From the NCBI RefSeq assembly GCF_016907555.1, contig NZ_JAFBCE010000001.1, forward strand, positions 2,356,001 to 2,420,000: a stretch of DNA of 64,000 bases, given 5' to 3'. The position numbers and the translations under genes are program-made. The DNA is from Microbacterium laevaniformans. Lineage in GTDB: Bacteria > Actinomycetota > Actinomycetes > Actinomycetales > Microbacteriaceae. A model generated the notes under the pieces. It was given only the letters and a program-made list of their open reading frames with translations. It was not told the DNA's origin and did not search any database. Every line of letters begins with the position of its first letter. Positions within the stretch are counted from its first letter, which is position 1. This document shows, piece by piece, positions 35,090 to 44,831 of this stretch.

Positions 35090-36391
35090 TCAGCGCTGGG
35101 CGACGGTGCAGGTCACCTGGGCCGCGGTCTGCCCGGTGATCGACGACGGCAGCTGCACGGCCTCCTGCGTGGGCGTCGGTGCCGCAGCCGTCGCGCCGGC
35201 GTCGCCGGTGGCGGCCGGGCTGGGCGTGGCGCCAGGGTCGGCGGGCGACGGCGTCGCCTCACCGACGACCTCGGTGCCGTAGCCGTCGCTCGTCGACCCG
35301 GTCAGCTGGATCGGCTGGTTGTTGGCGAGCGCGTCGAAAAGCACCTTGGCCGCCGAGGTGACGGGGTCGACACGGGAGCCGCCGGTCGCATACACCGTGG
35401 GGTACTGCACGAAGACGATGTCCTGGTACGGCACGCTGCGCACCGCCATCGCGATCTGCACCATGCTCTGCGGGTTCGCCAACGACTTGCTGAGCACCAC
35501 CTGCGGTGGATCGGCGGTCACCTGCGAGATCGCGGTGTTGGCGAGGTTGAAGAGGGTCGCCGGGTTGCCCAGCACACCCTCGGACTGCAGCTTGCGCACC
35601 AGAGAGCTCAGGAACTGCTGCTGGTTCGAGATGCGTCCGAGGTCCGAGCCGTCGCCGATGCCGTGACGGATGCGCAGGAACTGCAGCGCCTCGACGCCCT
35701 TCAGCGTGTGCTCGCCCTTGGTCAGGTTGAGCCCGGTGTGGCTGTCGCTGATGTCGTCGGCGACACAGACGTCGACGCCACCGATGGCGTCGGACATCGC
35801 GATGACACCCGTCCATCGCGTCGCAGCGGCGAACTGGATGTCGACGCCGGTCAGCTTCTCGATGGTCGCCACGGTGCAGGTGAGGCCGCCGTACATGTAC
35901 GAGGCGTTGAGCATCTGGCCGCTCATCGCCGAGTACTGCGTGCCGTCCGGGCCGGTGCACGAAGGGATCGGCACGATCATGTCGCGCGGAAAGGAAACGA
36001 CCGTGACGCGACGCGGCTGATCGGAGATGTGCACGAGCATCGTGACGTCGTTGCGTTCGCCGTCGGTGTCGCCGGCCTGGCAAGCACCGGAGAGGGCGGC
36101 GTTGGGCCCCTCGCACGAGTCGGTGCCGACGACGAGGATGTTGGCGCCGCCCTCGATCTCGCCGAGCGTGGGCGGCAGCTGAACGTCATCGCCACCGATC
36201 GAGACACCGGCGGCTTGTACGGCACGCGCGGCATCCCACACATAGAACGCGCCCACGGCCGTCGTGCTCACCACGGCGACCGCGACGATCGCCGCGAGGA
36301 TCGCGAGCACCTGCGAAAGCGGGTGCGGAGACTTCAGGATGCCGTGGCGGGCGACGGGCTGCCGACGAGGGCGCTCGGGGCGTGGACTCAC
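35090..36391 (-). CDS. LytR-CpsA-Psr (LCP) family cell-wall ligase
   Basis: A 433-residue protein with a short cytoplasmic N-terminus, one membrane anchor (about 28-50) and an extracellular LCP domain (about 90-270). Conserved features are NILVVGTDS, GERNDVTMLVHIS, VSFPRDMIVPIP and GGVDVCV, which hold the pyrophosphate and the key arginines. A proline-, threonine- and alanine-rich linker precedes a short C-terminal tail. LCP enzymes attach teichoic acids or arabinogalactan-like polymers to peptidoglycan. The GTG at 36389-36391 was chosen because it has a GAAAGG site and a longer frame would run through tRNA-Ser(TGA). Confidence 0.88.
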   Translation of the reverse strand: MSPRPERPRRQPVARHGILKSPHPLSQVLAILAAIVAVAVVSTTAVGAFYVWDAARAVQAAGVSIGGDDVQLPPTLGEIEGGANILVVGTDSCEGPNAALSGACQAGDTDGERNDVTMLVHISDQPRRVTVVSFPRDMIVPIPSCTGPDGTQYSAMSGQMLNASYMYGGLTCTVATIEKLTGVDIQFAAATRWTGVIAMSDAIGGVDVCVADDISDSHTGLNLTKGEHTLKGVEALQFLRIRHGIGDGSDLGRISNQQQFLSSLVRKLQSEGVLGNPATLFNLANTAISQVTADPPQVVLSKSLANPQSMVQIAMAVRSVPYQDIVFVQYPTVYATGGSRVDPVTSAAKVLFDALANNQPIQLTGSTSDGYGTEVVGEATPSPADPGATPSPAATGDAGATAAAPTPTQEAVQLPSSITGQTAAQVTCTVAQR

Positions 36392-36426
36392 GGGGGACCT
36401 TTCGACAGCGGGCACGACCGCTTCTG

Positions 36427-36511
36427 CGGAGGGTGTGGGATTCGAACCCACGGGACATCTCTGCCCACCGGTTTTCAAGACCGGGTCCATCGGCCGCTCG
36501 GACAACCCTCC
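36427..36511 (-). tRNA. tRNA-Ser(TGA)
   Basis: An 85-base class II tRNA with acceptor GGAGGGT/ACCCTCC, anticodon loop CTTGAAA (anticodon TGA), long variable arm and T loop TTCGAAT. It lies 35 bases upstream of the LCP start on the same strand, so the LCP mRNA may be processed from a tRNA-containing transcript. CCA is not encoded. Confidence 0.95.
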
Positions 36512-36514
36512 CGA

Positions 36515-36530
36515 TGGATGCCGCGGCATC
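36515..36530. repeat. Perfect 16-bp palindrome of the GGATGCC word
   Basis: GGATGCCGCGGCATCC lies just upstream of tRNA-Ser(TGA), made of two abutting inverted copies of the word that is frequent in this window. It may be part of the tRNA promoter region or chance from the word's abundance. The rest of the 96-base gap to the HAD gene shows nothing else. Confidence 0.6.
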
Positions 36531-36607
36531 CCTCAGACAGGCGACGAGTCTAGTCGACGCACGATGCCCATCATCGCGCGTCGTCCTGGGCGGCGGCTGA
36601 AAAGACG

Positions 36608-37537
36608 TCAGAGTTCGCGCAGGATGTCGGCGACGCCGCCGGCGTGCACCGAAGCCGTGACCTCTCCCGCTTCACGGCGCACCTCGTCGGGCCCCTGTCC
36701 CATCGCGATGGCACGGCCGCCGTGATCGAGGGCCCAGCGGAACATGCCGAGGTCGTTGCGACCGTCGCCCATCACCAGCACGCGCTCGCTCTCCACGCCG
36801 AGCCAGGTTCGCACGCGCTCCAGGGCGGTCGACTTGTCGACGCCCTGCGGCGCGATGTCGAGCCACGCCGACCAGCCCACGGCATACGAGACCTCGGTGA
36901 GGCCGATGCGTTCGACGAGGGCCAGGAAGTCCTCGTCGGTCTCGTCGGGCGCGACCACGACGACGCGGCAGACGGGCTGCGCGACGAGCTCGGCGAAGTC
37001 GACTCGGCGCGCGTGCGCCAGGTTCCAATCGTCGAGCCGCTCGGTGTAGAGTCGCTCGCCGTCGGCGAGTTCCACCATGTACTTCGCGTGCGGCAGGTGC
37101 GCGCGCAAGAGGTCGACGACCTCCGAGGGGTCGAACGTCTCGACGTGGAAGCGCTCGTAGCGGCCTTCTTCCGCGAAGTCGCCCCCGACGCGCTTCATGA
37201 TGACGGCGCCGTTGGAGCAGACCGCGTACTCCGGGGCGAGCTCGAGCACGTGCTGGATGCCGCGGGTGCCCTCCCAGCTGCGGCCCGTGGCGAGCATCAC
37301 CTCGTGTCCGGCGCGATGGGCGTGCGCGACGGCCTCCACGACACCCGGACTGAGGGTCTCGTCCTCCAGCAGCACCGTGCCGTCGACGTCGAGCGCGATG
37401 AGCAGGCGCTCCGTCGCGACGGCGGGGTTCTCGGCATCCGTCGCCAGATCGTCGACGAGGTGCGCGGCCTTCGGCGCGTCGACGACCTCGATCGCACCCG
37501 TGGGCGGCAGACGGTCTTCGGCGCGCGGGCCGCTCAT
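36608..37537 (-). CDS. HAD-superfamily hydrolase (Cof-type sugar phosphatase-like)
   Basis: A 309-residue Cof/HAD-IIB phosphatase. Motif I is [13 protein letters not shown] (about 45-57, nucleophile D), followed by MLATGRSW (motif II), a cap domain in the middle, and motifs III-IV in [13 protein letters not shown] and [14 protein letters not shown]. It should dephosphorylate a small phosphorylated metabolite. The first 40 residues are an extension without homology. Its ATG overlaps the serS stop by four bases, so it is coupled to serS; such pairs are common in actinobacteria, and the link is not understood. Confidence 0.87.
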   Translation of the reverse strand: MSGPRAEDRLPPTGAIEVVDAPKAAHLVDDLATDAENPAVATERLLIALDVDGTVLLEDETLSPGVVEAVAHAHRAGHEVMLATGRSWEGTRGIQHVLELAPEYAVCSNGAVIMKRVGGDFAEEGRYERFHVETFDPSEVVDLLRAHLPHAKYMVELADGERLYTERLDDWNLAHARRVDFAELVAQPVCRVVVVAPDETDEDFLALVERIGLTEVSYAVGWSAWLDIAPQGVDKSTALERVRTWLGVESERVLVMGDGRNDLGMFRWALDHGGRAIAMGQGPDEVRREAGEVTASVHAGGVADILREL

Positions 37538-38811
37538 GCGATCGGCTCCGCCACCTCGAGGCCGCCGAGGTAGGGCCGCAGCACCTCGGGGATCACCACC
37601 GACCCGTCGGCGCGCTGGTGGGTCTCCAGCAGCGCCACGATCCATCGGGTGGTCGCGAGGGTGCCGTTCAGCGTCGCGACCGGAGCGGTCTTGCTCGCCA
37701 CGCCCTCGACGCTCGGCCGGTAGCGCACGTCGAGGCGTCGCGCCTGGTAGGTCGTGCAGTTGCTGGTGGAGGTGAGCTCCCGGTACGAGCCCTGCGTGGG
37801 CACCCAGGCTTCGACGTCGTACTTGCGCGCGGCGCTGGAGCCGAGGTCCCCCGCAGCCACGTCGATCACGCGGTAGCTGAGACCGAGGTCCTGCAGCATC
37901 TGCTCCTGCAGAGCGACGAGGCGCAGGTGCTCGGCCTCGGCGTCGTCGGGAGTCGTGTAGACGAACATCTCGAGCTTGTTGAACTGGTGCACCCGGATGA
38001 TGCCGCGGGTGTCCTTGCCGTACGACCCGGCTTCGCGCCGGTAGCAGGTGGACCAGCCGGCGTAGCGCTTCGCACCGGCGGTCAGGTCGAGGATCTCGCC
38101 CATGTGGTAGCCCGCAAGGGGGACCTCGCTCGTGCCGACGAGGTAGAGGTCGTCGGCCTCGAGCTTGTAGACCTCGTCGGCGTGCTGTCCGAGGAAGCCG
38201 GTGCCGCGCATGACCTCGGGGCGCACGAGCGTCGGCGGGATCATGGGGATGAACCCGGCATCCACCGCGCGCTGGAGCGCGAGGGACATGAGGGCGTACT
38301 CGAGGCGGGCGCCGATGCCGGTGAGGAAGTAGAAGCGGCTGCCGGAGACCTTGGTGCCGCGCTCCATGTCGATCGCGCCGAGCTTCTCACCGAGGGCGAG
38401 GTGGTCGAGGGGCTCGAAGTCGAAGGATGCCGGTTCGCCGTGCGTACGGACGGTGACGAAGTTCTCCTCGCCGCCGGCGGGAACCCCGTCGATGACGATG
38501 TTCTCGATGCGGGCGAGGGCCGCGTCGGCGGCCTCTTCGGCCGCGGTGACGGCCTGCTGCGCCGCCTTCACACGGTCGCTCAGCTCCTTGGCCTGCGCGA
38601 CGAGCGCGGGCTTGTCCTCCTTCGGCGCCGAGGCCACGGACTTGCCGTGGGCGTTCTGCGCGGCGCGCAGCTCTTCGAACGCCGTGATCGCCGCGCGCCG
38701 GGCGCGGTCGGCTTCGATCGCGGCGTCGACGGTGTCGGCCGACTCGCCGCGCGCCTCCTGCGAGCGCTTGACGAGGTCCGGATTGTCGCGGAGAAGGGCG
38801 AGATCGATCAC
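37534..38811 (-). CDS. serS: Seryl-tRNA synthetase
   Basis: A 425-residue class II synthetase charging tRNA-Ser. The N-terminal coiled-coil arm (about 1-110) that grips the long variable arm is followed by the catalytic domain. Class II motifs include [28 protein letters not shown], the motif 2 loop [26 protein letters not shown], and motif 3 near [16 protein letters not shown]. The GTG start lies six bases after TAGACT, implying a leaderless mRNA. Two tRNA-Ser genes lie 1 and 3 kb downstream. Confidence 0.96.
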   Translation of the reverse strand: MIDLALLRDNPDLVKRSQEARGESADTVDAAIEADRARRAAITAFEELRAAQNAHGKSVASAPKEDKPALVAQAKELSDRVKAAQQAVTAAEEAADAALARIENIVIDGVPAGGEENFVTVRTHGEPASFDFEPLDHLALGEKLGAIDMERGTKVSGSRFYFLTGIGARLEYALMSLALQRAVDAGFIPMIPPTLVRPEVMRGTGFLGQHADEVYKLEADDLYLVGTSEVPLAGYHMGEILDLTAGAKRYAGWSTCYRREAGSYGKDTRGIIRVHQFNKLEMFVYTTPDDAEAEHLRLVALQEQMLQDLGLSYRVIDVAAGDLGSSAARKYDVEAWVPTQGSYRELTSTSNCTTYQARRLDVRYRPSVEGVASKTAPVATLNGTLATTRWIVALLETHQRADGSVVIPEVLRPYLGGLEVAEPIA

Positions 38812-38986
38812 CCGACAAGTCTAGTTCGCGGGGTCGCCCCTGCTCGGTCGTCGGGCACGACGGCGGGTGCGCAACCCCTCCTCCACAGATGTACGCCGGC
38901 CGACGTCTCACGAAGTTGTCCACAATATGAATCTGACCAGGGATTTTAATGCCCGGGATGTCGGAGGGGGCTGGGAGGATGGAGGC

Positions 38987-40300
38987 ATGTCAGCGACCAC
39001 GCCGCTCACGGCGGAACCCACGCCTCCGGCCGGACTTACCCCCGCCCAGGTGGAGGTTCTGCGCACGCTCACGCAGCGCGTCGTCGCAGCCCGGGCCGCG
39101 AAAGCGGCGGCCGACGCGGCCGAACTCAGGGTCCTGGCCGAAGCCATGGCGCTCGCGACCTCGCGAGGCGCGGAGAGAAGCGATCTGGCGGTGCGCGAGA
39201 TCGCCGCCGAGCTCGCCGCGGCCGTCCGCGCTTCCGACCGCACGATCCACGCGCGGATGGATGACGCGGTGATGGCGCTCGGGAGGTTCGGCGCAACGGT
39301 CGACGCGCTCGGCAAGGGCGAGATCGAACGGGCGCACCTCAACGCGATCGTCGATGCGGGAGCCCACATCGACGATGAGGCGGCGCGCGGCGCGTACGAG
39401 GCGGCGGCGCTCGATCACGCGCGACGCGAGAGCCCGGGCCGGCTGCGCCCCGCCGCGCGCCTGCTCGCCCAGCGGTTCGACCCCGTCCCCTCACAAGAGC
39501 GCCACACCCTCGCAGCCGCCGCGCGTCGCGTCTGGGTCGATGACGGTGACGACGGCATGGCAGATCTGGTCCTCCGCTGCGCCGCGGCCGTCGCGCACGG
39601 CGCCTTCGACCGCGCCACCCGCCTTGCCCGCGCAGTCATCGACGCGCGAGAGAAGCCCGATGCCAACCACGCCGAGGGCGCCCGCGATTGCGGTGAGGCT
39701 CCCGCAAGCGATGTCCGCACGCTGTCGCAGGTGCGTGCCGACGTGCTGGCCGATCTGATCCTGACCGGCCACGCGACATCAGCAGAATCCGCGTCTTCGA
39801 TCCCGACCGGCGAGGCGATCCACGCGCAGGTGCACGTCATCGTGCCGGTGACGACGCTCGCCGGTGGAGGCGAGGCCGGGGCCCTCGCGACCAGCGGCCC
39901 GATCGATCCCGACTCCGCGCGCCGACTCGCCGCCGGCGCCACCACCTGGACGCGGTTGCTGACCGATTCTTCGGGTCACGTGCTGGCGACCGAGGCCTAC
40001 CGCCCCTCGACCGCCATCCGCGCCGCACTGGTTGCCCGCGACCGACACTGCCGGTTCCCCGGGTGCCGTCAGCCCGCGCGGCGGTGCGACATCGACCACA
40101 CCCACGCTCGCGAGCACGGCGGGCCGACCTCGATCGGGAACCTCGCGCACCTGTGTCGACGGCATCACGTGTTGAAGCACCGCACGGCGTGGCGGGTCGT
40201 CCAGCGTCCGGGCGGCGTGCTCGAGTGGACGAGTCCGACGGGCCTGGTCTACCCGGACGTGCCCGCCCCGCCGCTGATGTTCACCGCCGGGTATGTTTAG
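38987..40300 (+). CDS. DUF222 and HNH endonuclease domain protein
   Basis: A 437-residue protein of the large actinobacterial DUF222-HNH family. The helical DUF222 region covers about 20-330 (LRTLTQRVVAARAAKAAADA, DDAVMALGRFGATVDAL, GEIERAHLNAIVDAG). The HNH motif lies at about 365-410 (CRFPGCRQPARRCDIDHTH, then NLAHLCRRHHVLKH). These are multi-copy in Microbacteriaceae and mycobacteria; roles in mobile DNA or recombination are proposed but not shown. The ATG at 38987 has a GGAGG site. The 175-base gap to serS shows only promoter-like sequence. Confidence 0.88.
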   Translation: MSATTPLTAEPTPPAGLTPAQVEVLRTLTQRVVAARAAKAAADAAELRVLAEAMALATSRGAERSDLAVREIAAELAAAVRASDRTIHARMDDAVMALGRFGATVDALGKGEIERAHLNAIVDAGAHIDDEAARGAYEAAALDHARRESPGRLRPAARLLAQRFDPVPSQERHTLAAAARRVWVDDGDDGMADLVLRCAAAVAHGAFDRATRLARAVIDAREKPDANHAEGARDCGEAPASDVRTLSQVRADVLADLILTGHATSAESASSIPTGEAIHAQVHVIVPVTTLAGGGEAGALATSGPIDPDSARRLAAGATTWTRLLTDSSGHVLATEAYRPSTAIRAALVARDRHCRFPGCRQPARRCDIDHTHAREHGGPTSIGNLAHLCRRHHVLKHRTAWRVVQRPGGVLEWTSPTGLVYPDVPAPPLMFTAGYV

Positions 40301-40304
40301 CCGC

Positions 40305-41327
40305 ATGGCATCCGCTGACGTCACTGCACCCTCCGGTGATGAGGCGTCGCCTCGCCGCGCGGCGCTGGTCTACAACCCGATCAAGGTCGAGGTCGATCAG
40401 CTGCGCGATGCGGTGACCCGTCACTCCGCCGACGCAGGGTGGGCCGAGCCGCTCTTCTACGAGACGACCGTCGACGAACTCGGCGACGGTCTGGCGCGCG
40501 AGGCGATCGCGGCCGGAGCCGATGCGGTGCTCGTCGCGGGCGGCGACGGCACGGTCCGCGCGGTCAGCGAGGCCATGGCGGGCGTGGAGGTGCCGCTGAC
40601 GATCGTGCCGAGCGGCACGGGCAACCTGCTCGCCCGCAACCTCCAGCTTCCCCTTTCCGATCCCGACGCCATGATCGCGGCGACCTTCGCGGGCGATGTC
40701 CACGCGATCGATGTGGGGTTCGCGGAGCTGGTGCGCCCCGACGGACAGCGGGAGGAGCGTGCGTTCGTCGTGATGGGCGGCATGGGTCTGGATGCCGCCA
40801 TGATCGCCAACACCAGCGGCGATCTGAAGAAGAAGGTCGGGTGGGTCGCCTACGTCGACGGCGCCGCCCGCTCGCTCGTGAAGGCCAAACCCTTCGGCAT
40901 CATGTACCAGGTCGCCGGCCACCGGATGCACCGCGCACACGTGCAGAGCGTGCTCTTCGCCAACTGCGGCTCGCTGCCGGCCGGTCTGGAGCTGATCCCC
41001 GAGGCGTCGGTCGCCGACGGGCAGCTCGACATCGCGATCTTCCAACCCAAGACGGCCTTCGGCTGGCTCGCCGTGTGGCGCCGCGTCGCCTGGGACAACA
41101 GCGTGCTGCGCAGGTTCCGCGCCGGACGGCGCATTCTGCGGCTGCGCACCCGGGACAACTCCATCCGGTACGCACGCGGTACCGGCATCCAGATCGCCGC
41201 CGGCGTCGCCACGCCGGTGCAGCTCGACGGGGACGAGTTCGGCGAGGCCACGGCCGTCGACGTGCGCATCCACGCCGGCGCGCTCCGGCTCGCCGTACCC
41301 ACCGGGCACACCTCCCCCACGCTCTAG
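40305..41327 (+). CDS. Diacylglycerol/lipid kinase (DagK catalytic domain)
   Basis: A 340-residue lipid kinase. ALVYNPIKVEV opens the domain, VLVAGGDGTVRAV is the nucleotide-binding GGDGT motif (about 80-92), and VPSGTGNLLARNL follows. The C-terminal beta domain has GGMGLDAAMIANT and a final stretch with VQLDGDEFG. It phosphorylates diacylglycerol or a related lipid at the membrane. TATGTT, the -10, overlaps the last codons of the HNH gene and lies seven bases before the ATG at 40305. Confidence 0.87.
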   Translation: MASADVTAPSGDEASPRRAALVYNPIKVEVDQLRDAVTRHSADAGWAEPLFYETTVDELGDGLAREAIAAGADAVLVAGGDGTVRAVSEAMAGVEVPLTIVPSGTGNLLARNLQLPLSDPDAMIAATFAGDVHAIDVGFAELVRPDGQREERAFVVMGGMGLDAAMIANTSGDLKKKVGWVAYVDGAARSLVKAKPFGIMYQVAGHRMHRAHVQSVLFANCGSLPAGLELIPEASVADGQLDIAIFQPKTAFGWLAVWRRVAWDNSVLRRFRAGRRILRLRTRDNSIRYARGTGIQIAAGVATPVQLDGDEFGEATAVDVRIHAGALRLAVPTGHTSPTL

Positions 41328-41389
41328 CCCGCCGGACACCGCATACGCAAGGGCTCGCCGCAGCCCGACGCACCCGGCACGATGGAGCC

Positions 41390-42736
41390 ATGCCGGCATC
41401 CCCGAGCCTCGTCTGGTTCCGCGACGACCTCCGCCTCGCGGACAATCCCGCGCTGCATGCGGGCGTCGATCGCGCCGAGCCCGTGATCGCGGTCTATGTG
41501 CTCGACGAGGAGTCGCCGGGCATGCGCCCCCTCGGCGGCGCCGCCCGGTGGTGGCTGCATCACTCCCTCACCGCGCTCGGCGAGCGCCTGCGCGAGAAGG
41601 GCACCCGCCTCGTCCTGCGCCGCGGCGCCGCATCCGAGGTCATCCCTTCACTCGCCCGCGAGGTCGGCGCCGGCGCGGTGTTCTGGAACCGGCGGTACAG
41701 CGCGCCCGAGCGCGAGGTGGATGCCGGGCTCAAGACGTCGCTGCGAGCGGGCGGCCTCGAGGTGAGCTCGTTCGCGGCGTCGCTGCTGTTCGAGCCATGG
41801 ACCGTCCGCACCGGCGCGGGCACCCCCTACGGGGTGTTCACGCCGTTCTGGAAGGCGTGCCGGCAGCTGCCCGCTCCGCGCGAGCCCCTGCCGGAGCCGC
41901 GCGAGCTGCGCGGGGCGTCGACGTACCCGGCATCCGACGACCTCGACGACTGGGGCCTCCTGCCGACGAGACCGGACTGGGCGGGCGGGCTGCGCGAACG
42001 CTGGACACCCGGCGAGCTGGCCGCGCGCCGCCGCCTGCGGGAGTTCCTCGCCGAGGATGTCGCCGACTACGACCGCGCCCGCGACGAACCCGCCGGAGGC
42101 GCGACCTCGATGCTGTCGCCGCGGCTGCGCTGGGGAGAACTCAGCCCTCACCAGGTCTGGCACGCCGCGGTGGCGTCGGGAGCCCACGTCGGAGGCTTCC
42201 TCTCCGAGGTCGGCTGGCGCGAGTTCGCCTGGCACACCCTTTTCCATGCCCCCGACCTCGCGGCGAAGAACCTGAAGTCCGCGTACGACGCCTTCCCGTG
42301 GCCCCGGCTCAAGCCCTCCATGCTGCGGGCGTGGCAACGGGGCGAGACGGGCGTGCCCCTCGTGGATGCCGGGATGCGCGAGCTCTGGGTGTCGGGCTTC
42401 ATGCACAACCGGGTGCGGATGGTGACGGCATCCTTCCTCATCAAGAACCTCCTCATCGACTGGCGCCGCGGCGAGGAGTGGTTCTGGGACACCCTCGTCG
42501 ACGCGGATGCCGCGAGCAACCCCTTCAACTGGCAGTGGGTCGCCGGCTCGGGAGCCGATGCCGCCCCCTACTTCCGCATCTTCAACCCGGAGCTGCAGGC
42601 GAAGAAGTTCGACCCCGACGGACGGTACGTCCGCGAGTGGGCGCCGGATGCCGCGGACAGGGAGCCCCTCGTCGATCTGAAGGCATCGCGCGACGCCGCG
42701 CTGGCGGCCTACGAGGCCGTCAAGAACGCCCGGTGA
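41390..42736 (+). CDS. phrB: Deoxyribodipyrimidine photolyase
   Basis: A 448-residue class I CPD photolyase/cryptochrome family protein. The N-terminal Rossmann-like antenna domain (SLVWFRDDLRLADNPAL at about 5-21) is followed by the helical FAD domain. FTPFWKAC, LRWGELSP, WREFAWH, MHNRVRMVTASFLIKNLLIDW and DADAASNPFNWQWVAGSG form the flavin and lesion pocket (about 260-400). It repairs UV cyclobutane dimers with blue light. CACGAT six bases before the ATG could be its -10. It stands between unrelated genes. Confidence 0.9.
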   Translation: MPASPSLVWFRDDLRLADNPALHAGVDRAEPVIAVYVLDEESPGMRPLGGAARWWLHHSLTALGERLREKGTRLVLRRGAASEVIPSLAREVGAGAVFWNRRYSAPEREVDAGLKTSLRAGGLEVSSFAASLLFEPWTVRTGAGTPYGVFTPFWKACRQLPAPREPLPEPRELRGASTYPASDDLDDWGLLPTRPDWAGGLRERWTPGELAARRRLREFLAEDVADYDRARDEPAGGATSMLSPRLRWGELSPHQVWHAAVASGAHVGGFLSEVGWREFAWHTLFHAPDLAAKNLKSAYDAFPWPRLKPSMLRAWQRGETGVPLVDAGMRELWVSGFMHNRVRMVTASFLIKNLLIDWRRGEEWFWDTLVDADAASNPFNWQWVAGSGADAAPYFRIFNPELQAKKFDPDGRYVREWAPDAADREPLVDLKASRDAALAAYEAVKNAR

Positions 42737-42783
42737 ATCCCGGCTGTGGAATGCGGCGGGCGGTCGCGGGGTTGTTTCCGTCG

Positions 42784-43830
42784 ATGTCTCCCGCACTCTC
42801 TGTTCTCGACCTCGTACCCGTCCGTACCGGCCAGACCAGCACGCAGGCGGTCGCCGCCTCGCTGGCTCTGGCACAGCGCGCCGATGATCTGGGCTACCGC
42901 CGCTACTGGTTCGCGGAGCACCACAACATGCCGGCTGTCGCGTCGACCACCCCGCCCGTGCTGATCGCCGCCGCCGCCGCACGCACGTCGCGCATCCGGG
43001 TCGGCTCCGGCGGCGTGATGCTGCCGAACCATGCGCCCCTCGTCGTCGCGGAGCAGTTCGCCGCCCTCGAAGCGATCGCTCCCGGCCGCATCGACCTGGG
43101 CCTCGGGCGGGCTCCGGGAAGCGACCCGGTCATCACCCAGCTGCTGCGCATGAGCGGCACCTCCAGCGACGTCGACCGCTTCCCCGATCACGTGCGCGAC
43201 ATCGGCGCGCTCATGTCGCCCGAGGGTGCGACGGTGCGCCTCACGGGCCGCGCCGGCGACGACGACCGCTACGGCATCCACGCGACGCCGGCGGCGACGG
43301 GCGCGCCCGAGGTGTGGCTGCTCGGATCGAGTGACTACTCGGCGCAGCTCGCGGCCGCATTCGGGCTGCCCTACGTGTTCGCCAATCACTTCTCCGGCGA
43401 GGGACTCGAACGGGCCCTCGATCTCTATCGCGGACAGTTCCAGCCGTCGGCGCACCTCGACGCACCCCGAACCTTCCTCACCGCCAACGCGGTCGTCGCC
43501 GCCACCACGGCCGAGGCCGAGGAGCGCATGCTGCCGCAGGCACGCATGATGGCGCGTCTGCGCGGCGGGCGCCCGCTCACGGCTCTGGAGAGCGTCGAGC
43601 AGGCCGCGGCGGCGGAGGCGGAGGACCGTCTCGCCGCGCCCCTGATCGACGCCCTCCGGCGGCGTTGGTTCGTCGGCACGGGCGACGAGGCGCGTGCCGC
43701 ACTGTCGGCGTTCGCCGCTCGCCACGGCGTCGACGAGGTCATGGTCTCGCCCGTGTCGGGTGCGTACGACGGGGAGGCGATGAACGCCGCGACCGGCCGC
43801 GTCCAGACGCTGGAACTCCTCGCGGCCTGA
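42784..43830 (+). CDS. LLM class flavin-dependent oxidoreductase
   Basis: A 348-residue luciferase-like monooxygenase of the MsnO8/alkanal-monooxygenase-like subgroup: LSVLDLVPVRTGQTSTQAV at the start, YRRYWFAEHHNMPAVAS (about 40-57), RVGSGGVMLPNHAPLVVAEQ, and GRIDLGLGRAPGSDP. These TIM-barrel enzymes use reduced FMN and oxygen or F420; the substrate is unknown. Its stop is 17 bases from the end of convergent pheA. The ATG at 42784 was chosen on homology; in-frame GTG codons occur just upstream. Confidence 0.86.
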   Translation: MSPALSVLDLVPVRTGQTSTQAVAASLALAQRADDLGYRRYWFAEHHNMPAVASTTPPVLIAAAAARTSRIRVGSGGVMLPNHAPLVVAEQFAALEAIAPGRIDLGLGRAPGSDPVITQLLRMSGTSSDVDRFPDHVRDIGALMSPEGATVRLTGRAGDDDRYGIHATPAATGAPEVWLLGSSDYSAQLAAAFGLPYVFANHFSGEGLERALDLYRGQFQPSAHLDAPRTFLTANAVVAATTAEAEERMLPQARMMARLRGGRPLTALESVEQAAAAEAEDRLAAPLIDALRRRWFVGTGDEARAALSAFAARHGVDEVMVSPVSGAYDGEAMNAATGRVQTLELLAA

Positions 43831-43847
43831 GGCGCGCGGCGGGAAGC

Positions 43848-44831
43848 TCAGGCCTCCGGCGCCCCGGAGATGAGCGCGCGCAGCCAGTCCCGGGCCTCGA
43901 CGAACACCTCATCCGAATAGCGCTCCGGATAGTGCACGATCGCGCGGTCGGCACGCGGATAGGAGCCCAGATAGATCATCTTCGGGCTGAACCGCCGCAG
44001 GCCCAGCAGCGCGTCGGCCATGCGCTCGTCCTGGATGTGCCCGTCCGCGTCGATGACGAACCGGTAGCGCCCCAGGGCGTCGCCGATCGGTCGCGAGGCG
44101 AGCAGCGACAGGTTGATCCCGCGCGTGGCGAACTGCTCGAGCATCTCCATCAACGCGCCCGGGTACTCCTCGGGCAGCTCGACGATCAGCGAGGTCTTGT
44201 CGGCGCCGGTCGGCGCGGGCGGCGCCACGGTGCGGCCCACCAGCACGAAACGGGTGACGGCGTTGGCATTGTCGCCGATCTCCTCGGCGAGCAGCTGAAG
44301 GTCGTGGTGTTCGAGGATCGCGGGCGGCGCCACCGCGGCATCCGCGTCGCTCACCCCCTCCAGCATGTCCACGGCCGAGGCGACATTGCTGGACGCCGGT
44401 AGGTGCGCATGGTCGGGCAGATGCGCCGACAGCCACCGCAGGCACTGCGCGTAGGCGACCGGGTGCGCGGCCACGAGGGTGACGTCTTCGATGCGGGTTC
44501 CCGGGCGGGCGACGAGCACGAAGTTCACGCGGACCAGATACTCACCGATGATTCTCAGCCCGGGCATCGTGGCCAGCGCATCCTGCGCCGTGGACACTCC
44601 GCCGTCGACCGAATTCTCGATCGCGATCATCGCGGCATCCGACCGGCCCTCGACGACATCGGCGAGCGCTTCGGCGACATTGCGCACCGGACGCCAGATC
44701 TGATCGCGCGCTTCGGGCACCTGCGCCAGCGCCGCTTCGGTGAAGGTTCCGGCCGGTCCGAGATAGCTGTAGGTACGGCGCGCGGGCACGGATGCCGCAG
44801 ACGCCCCGGTCGGCGAAGGCGCGGAAGTCAC
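43848..44831 (-). CDS. pheA: Prephenate dehydratase
   Basis: A 327-residue monofunctional prephenate dehydratase, making phenylpyruvate in phenylalanine synthesis. The periplasmic-binding-like catalytic domain starts TYSYLGPAGTFTEAAL; IAIENSVDGGV and the catalytic TRF motif (VTRFVLVG, about 195) are present. A C-terminal ACT domain (SLIVELPEEYPGALMEML and GRYRFVIDADGH) confers feedback control by phenylalanine. The GTG start is seven bases from TAGGCT on this strand, in a 23-bp gap shared with the divergent lipoprotein gene. Confidence 0.93.
   Translation of the reverse strand: MTSAPSPTGASAASVPARRTYSYLGPAGTFTEAALAQVPEARDQIWRPVRNVAEALADVVEGRSDAAMIAIENSVDGGVSTAQDALATMPGLRIIGEYLVRVNFVLVARPGTRIEDVTLVAAHPVAYAQCLRWLSAHLPDHAHLPASSNVASAVDMLEGVSDADAAVAPPAILEHHDLQLLAEEIGDNANAVTRFVLVGRTVAPPAPTGADKTSLIVELPEEYPGALMEMLEQFATRGINLSLLASRPIGDALGRYRFVIDADGHIQDERMADALLGLRRFSPKMIYLGSYPRADRAIVHYPERYSDEVFVEARDWLRALISGAPEA

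Noticed and set aside
36427-36529. Longer LCP start upstream of 36391
   Set aside because: The extension would translate through the complete tRNA-Ser(TGA) gene; the GTG at 36391 has its own ribosome-binding site.
38987-40300. The HNH protein as part of a defence island or intron
   Set aside because: DUF222-HNH proteins are ordinary multi-copy genes in this family of bacteria, and no defence genes or intron structure surround it.
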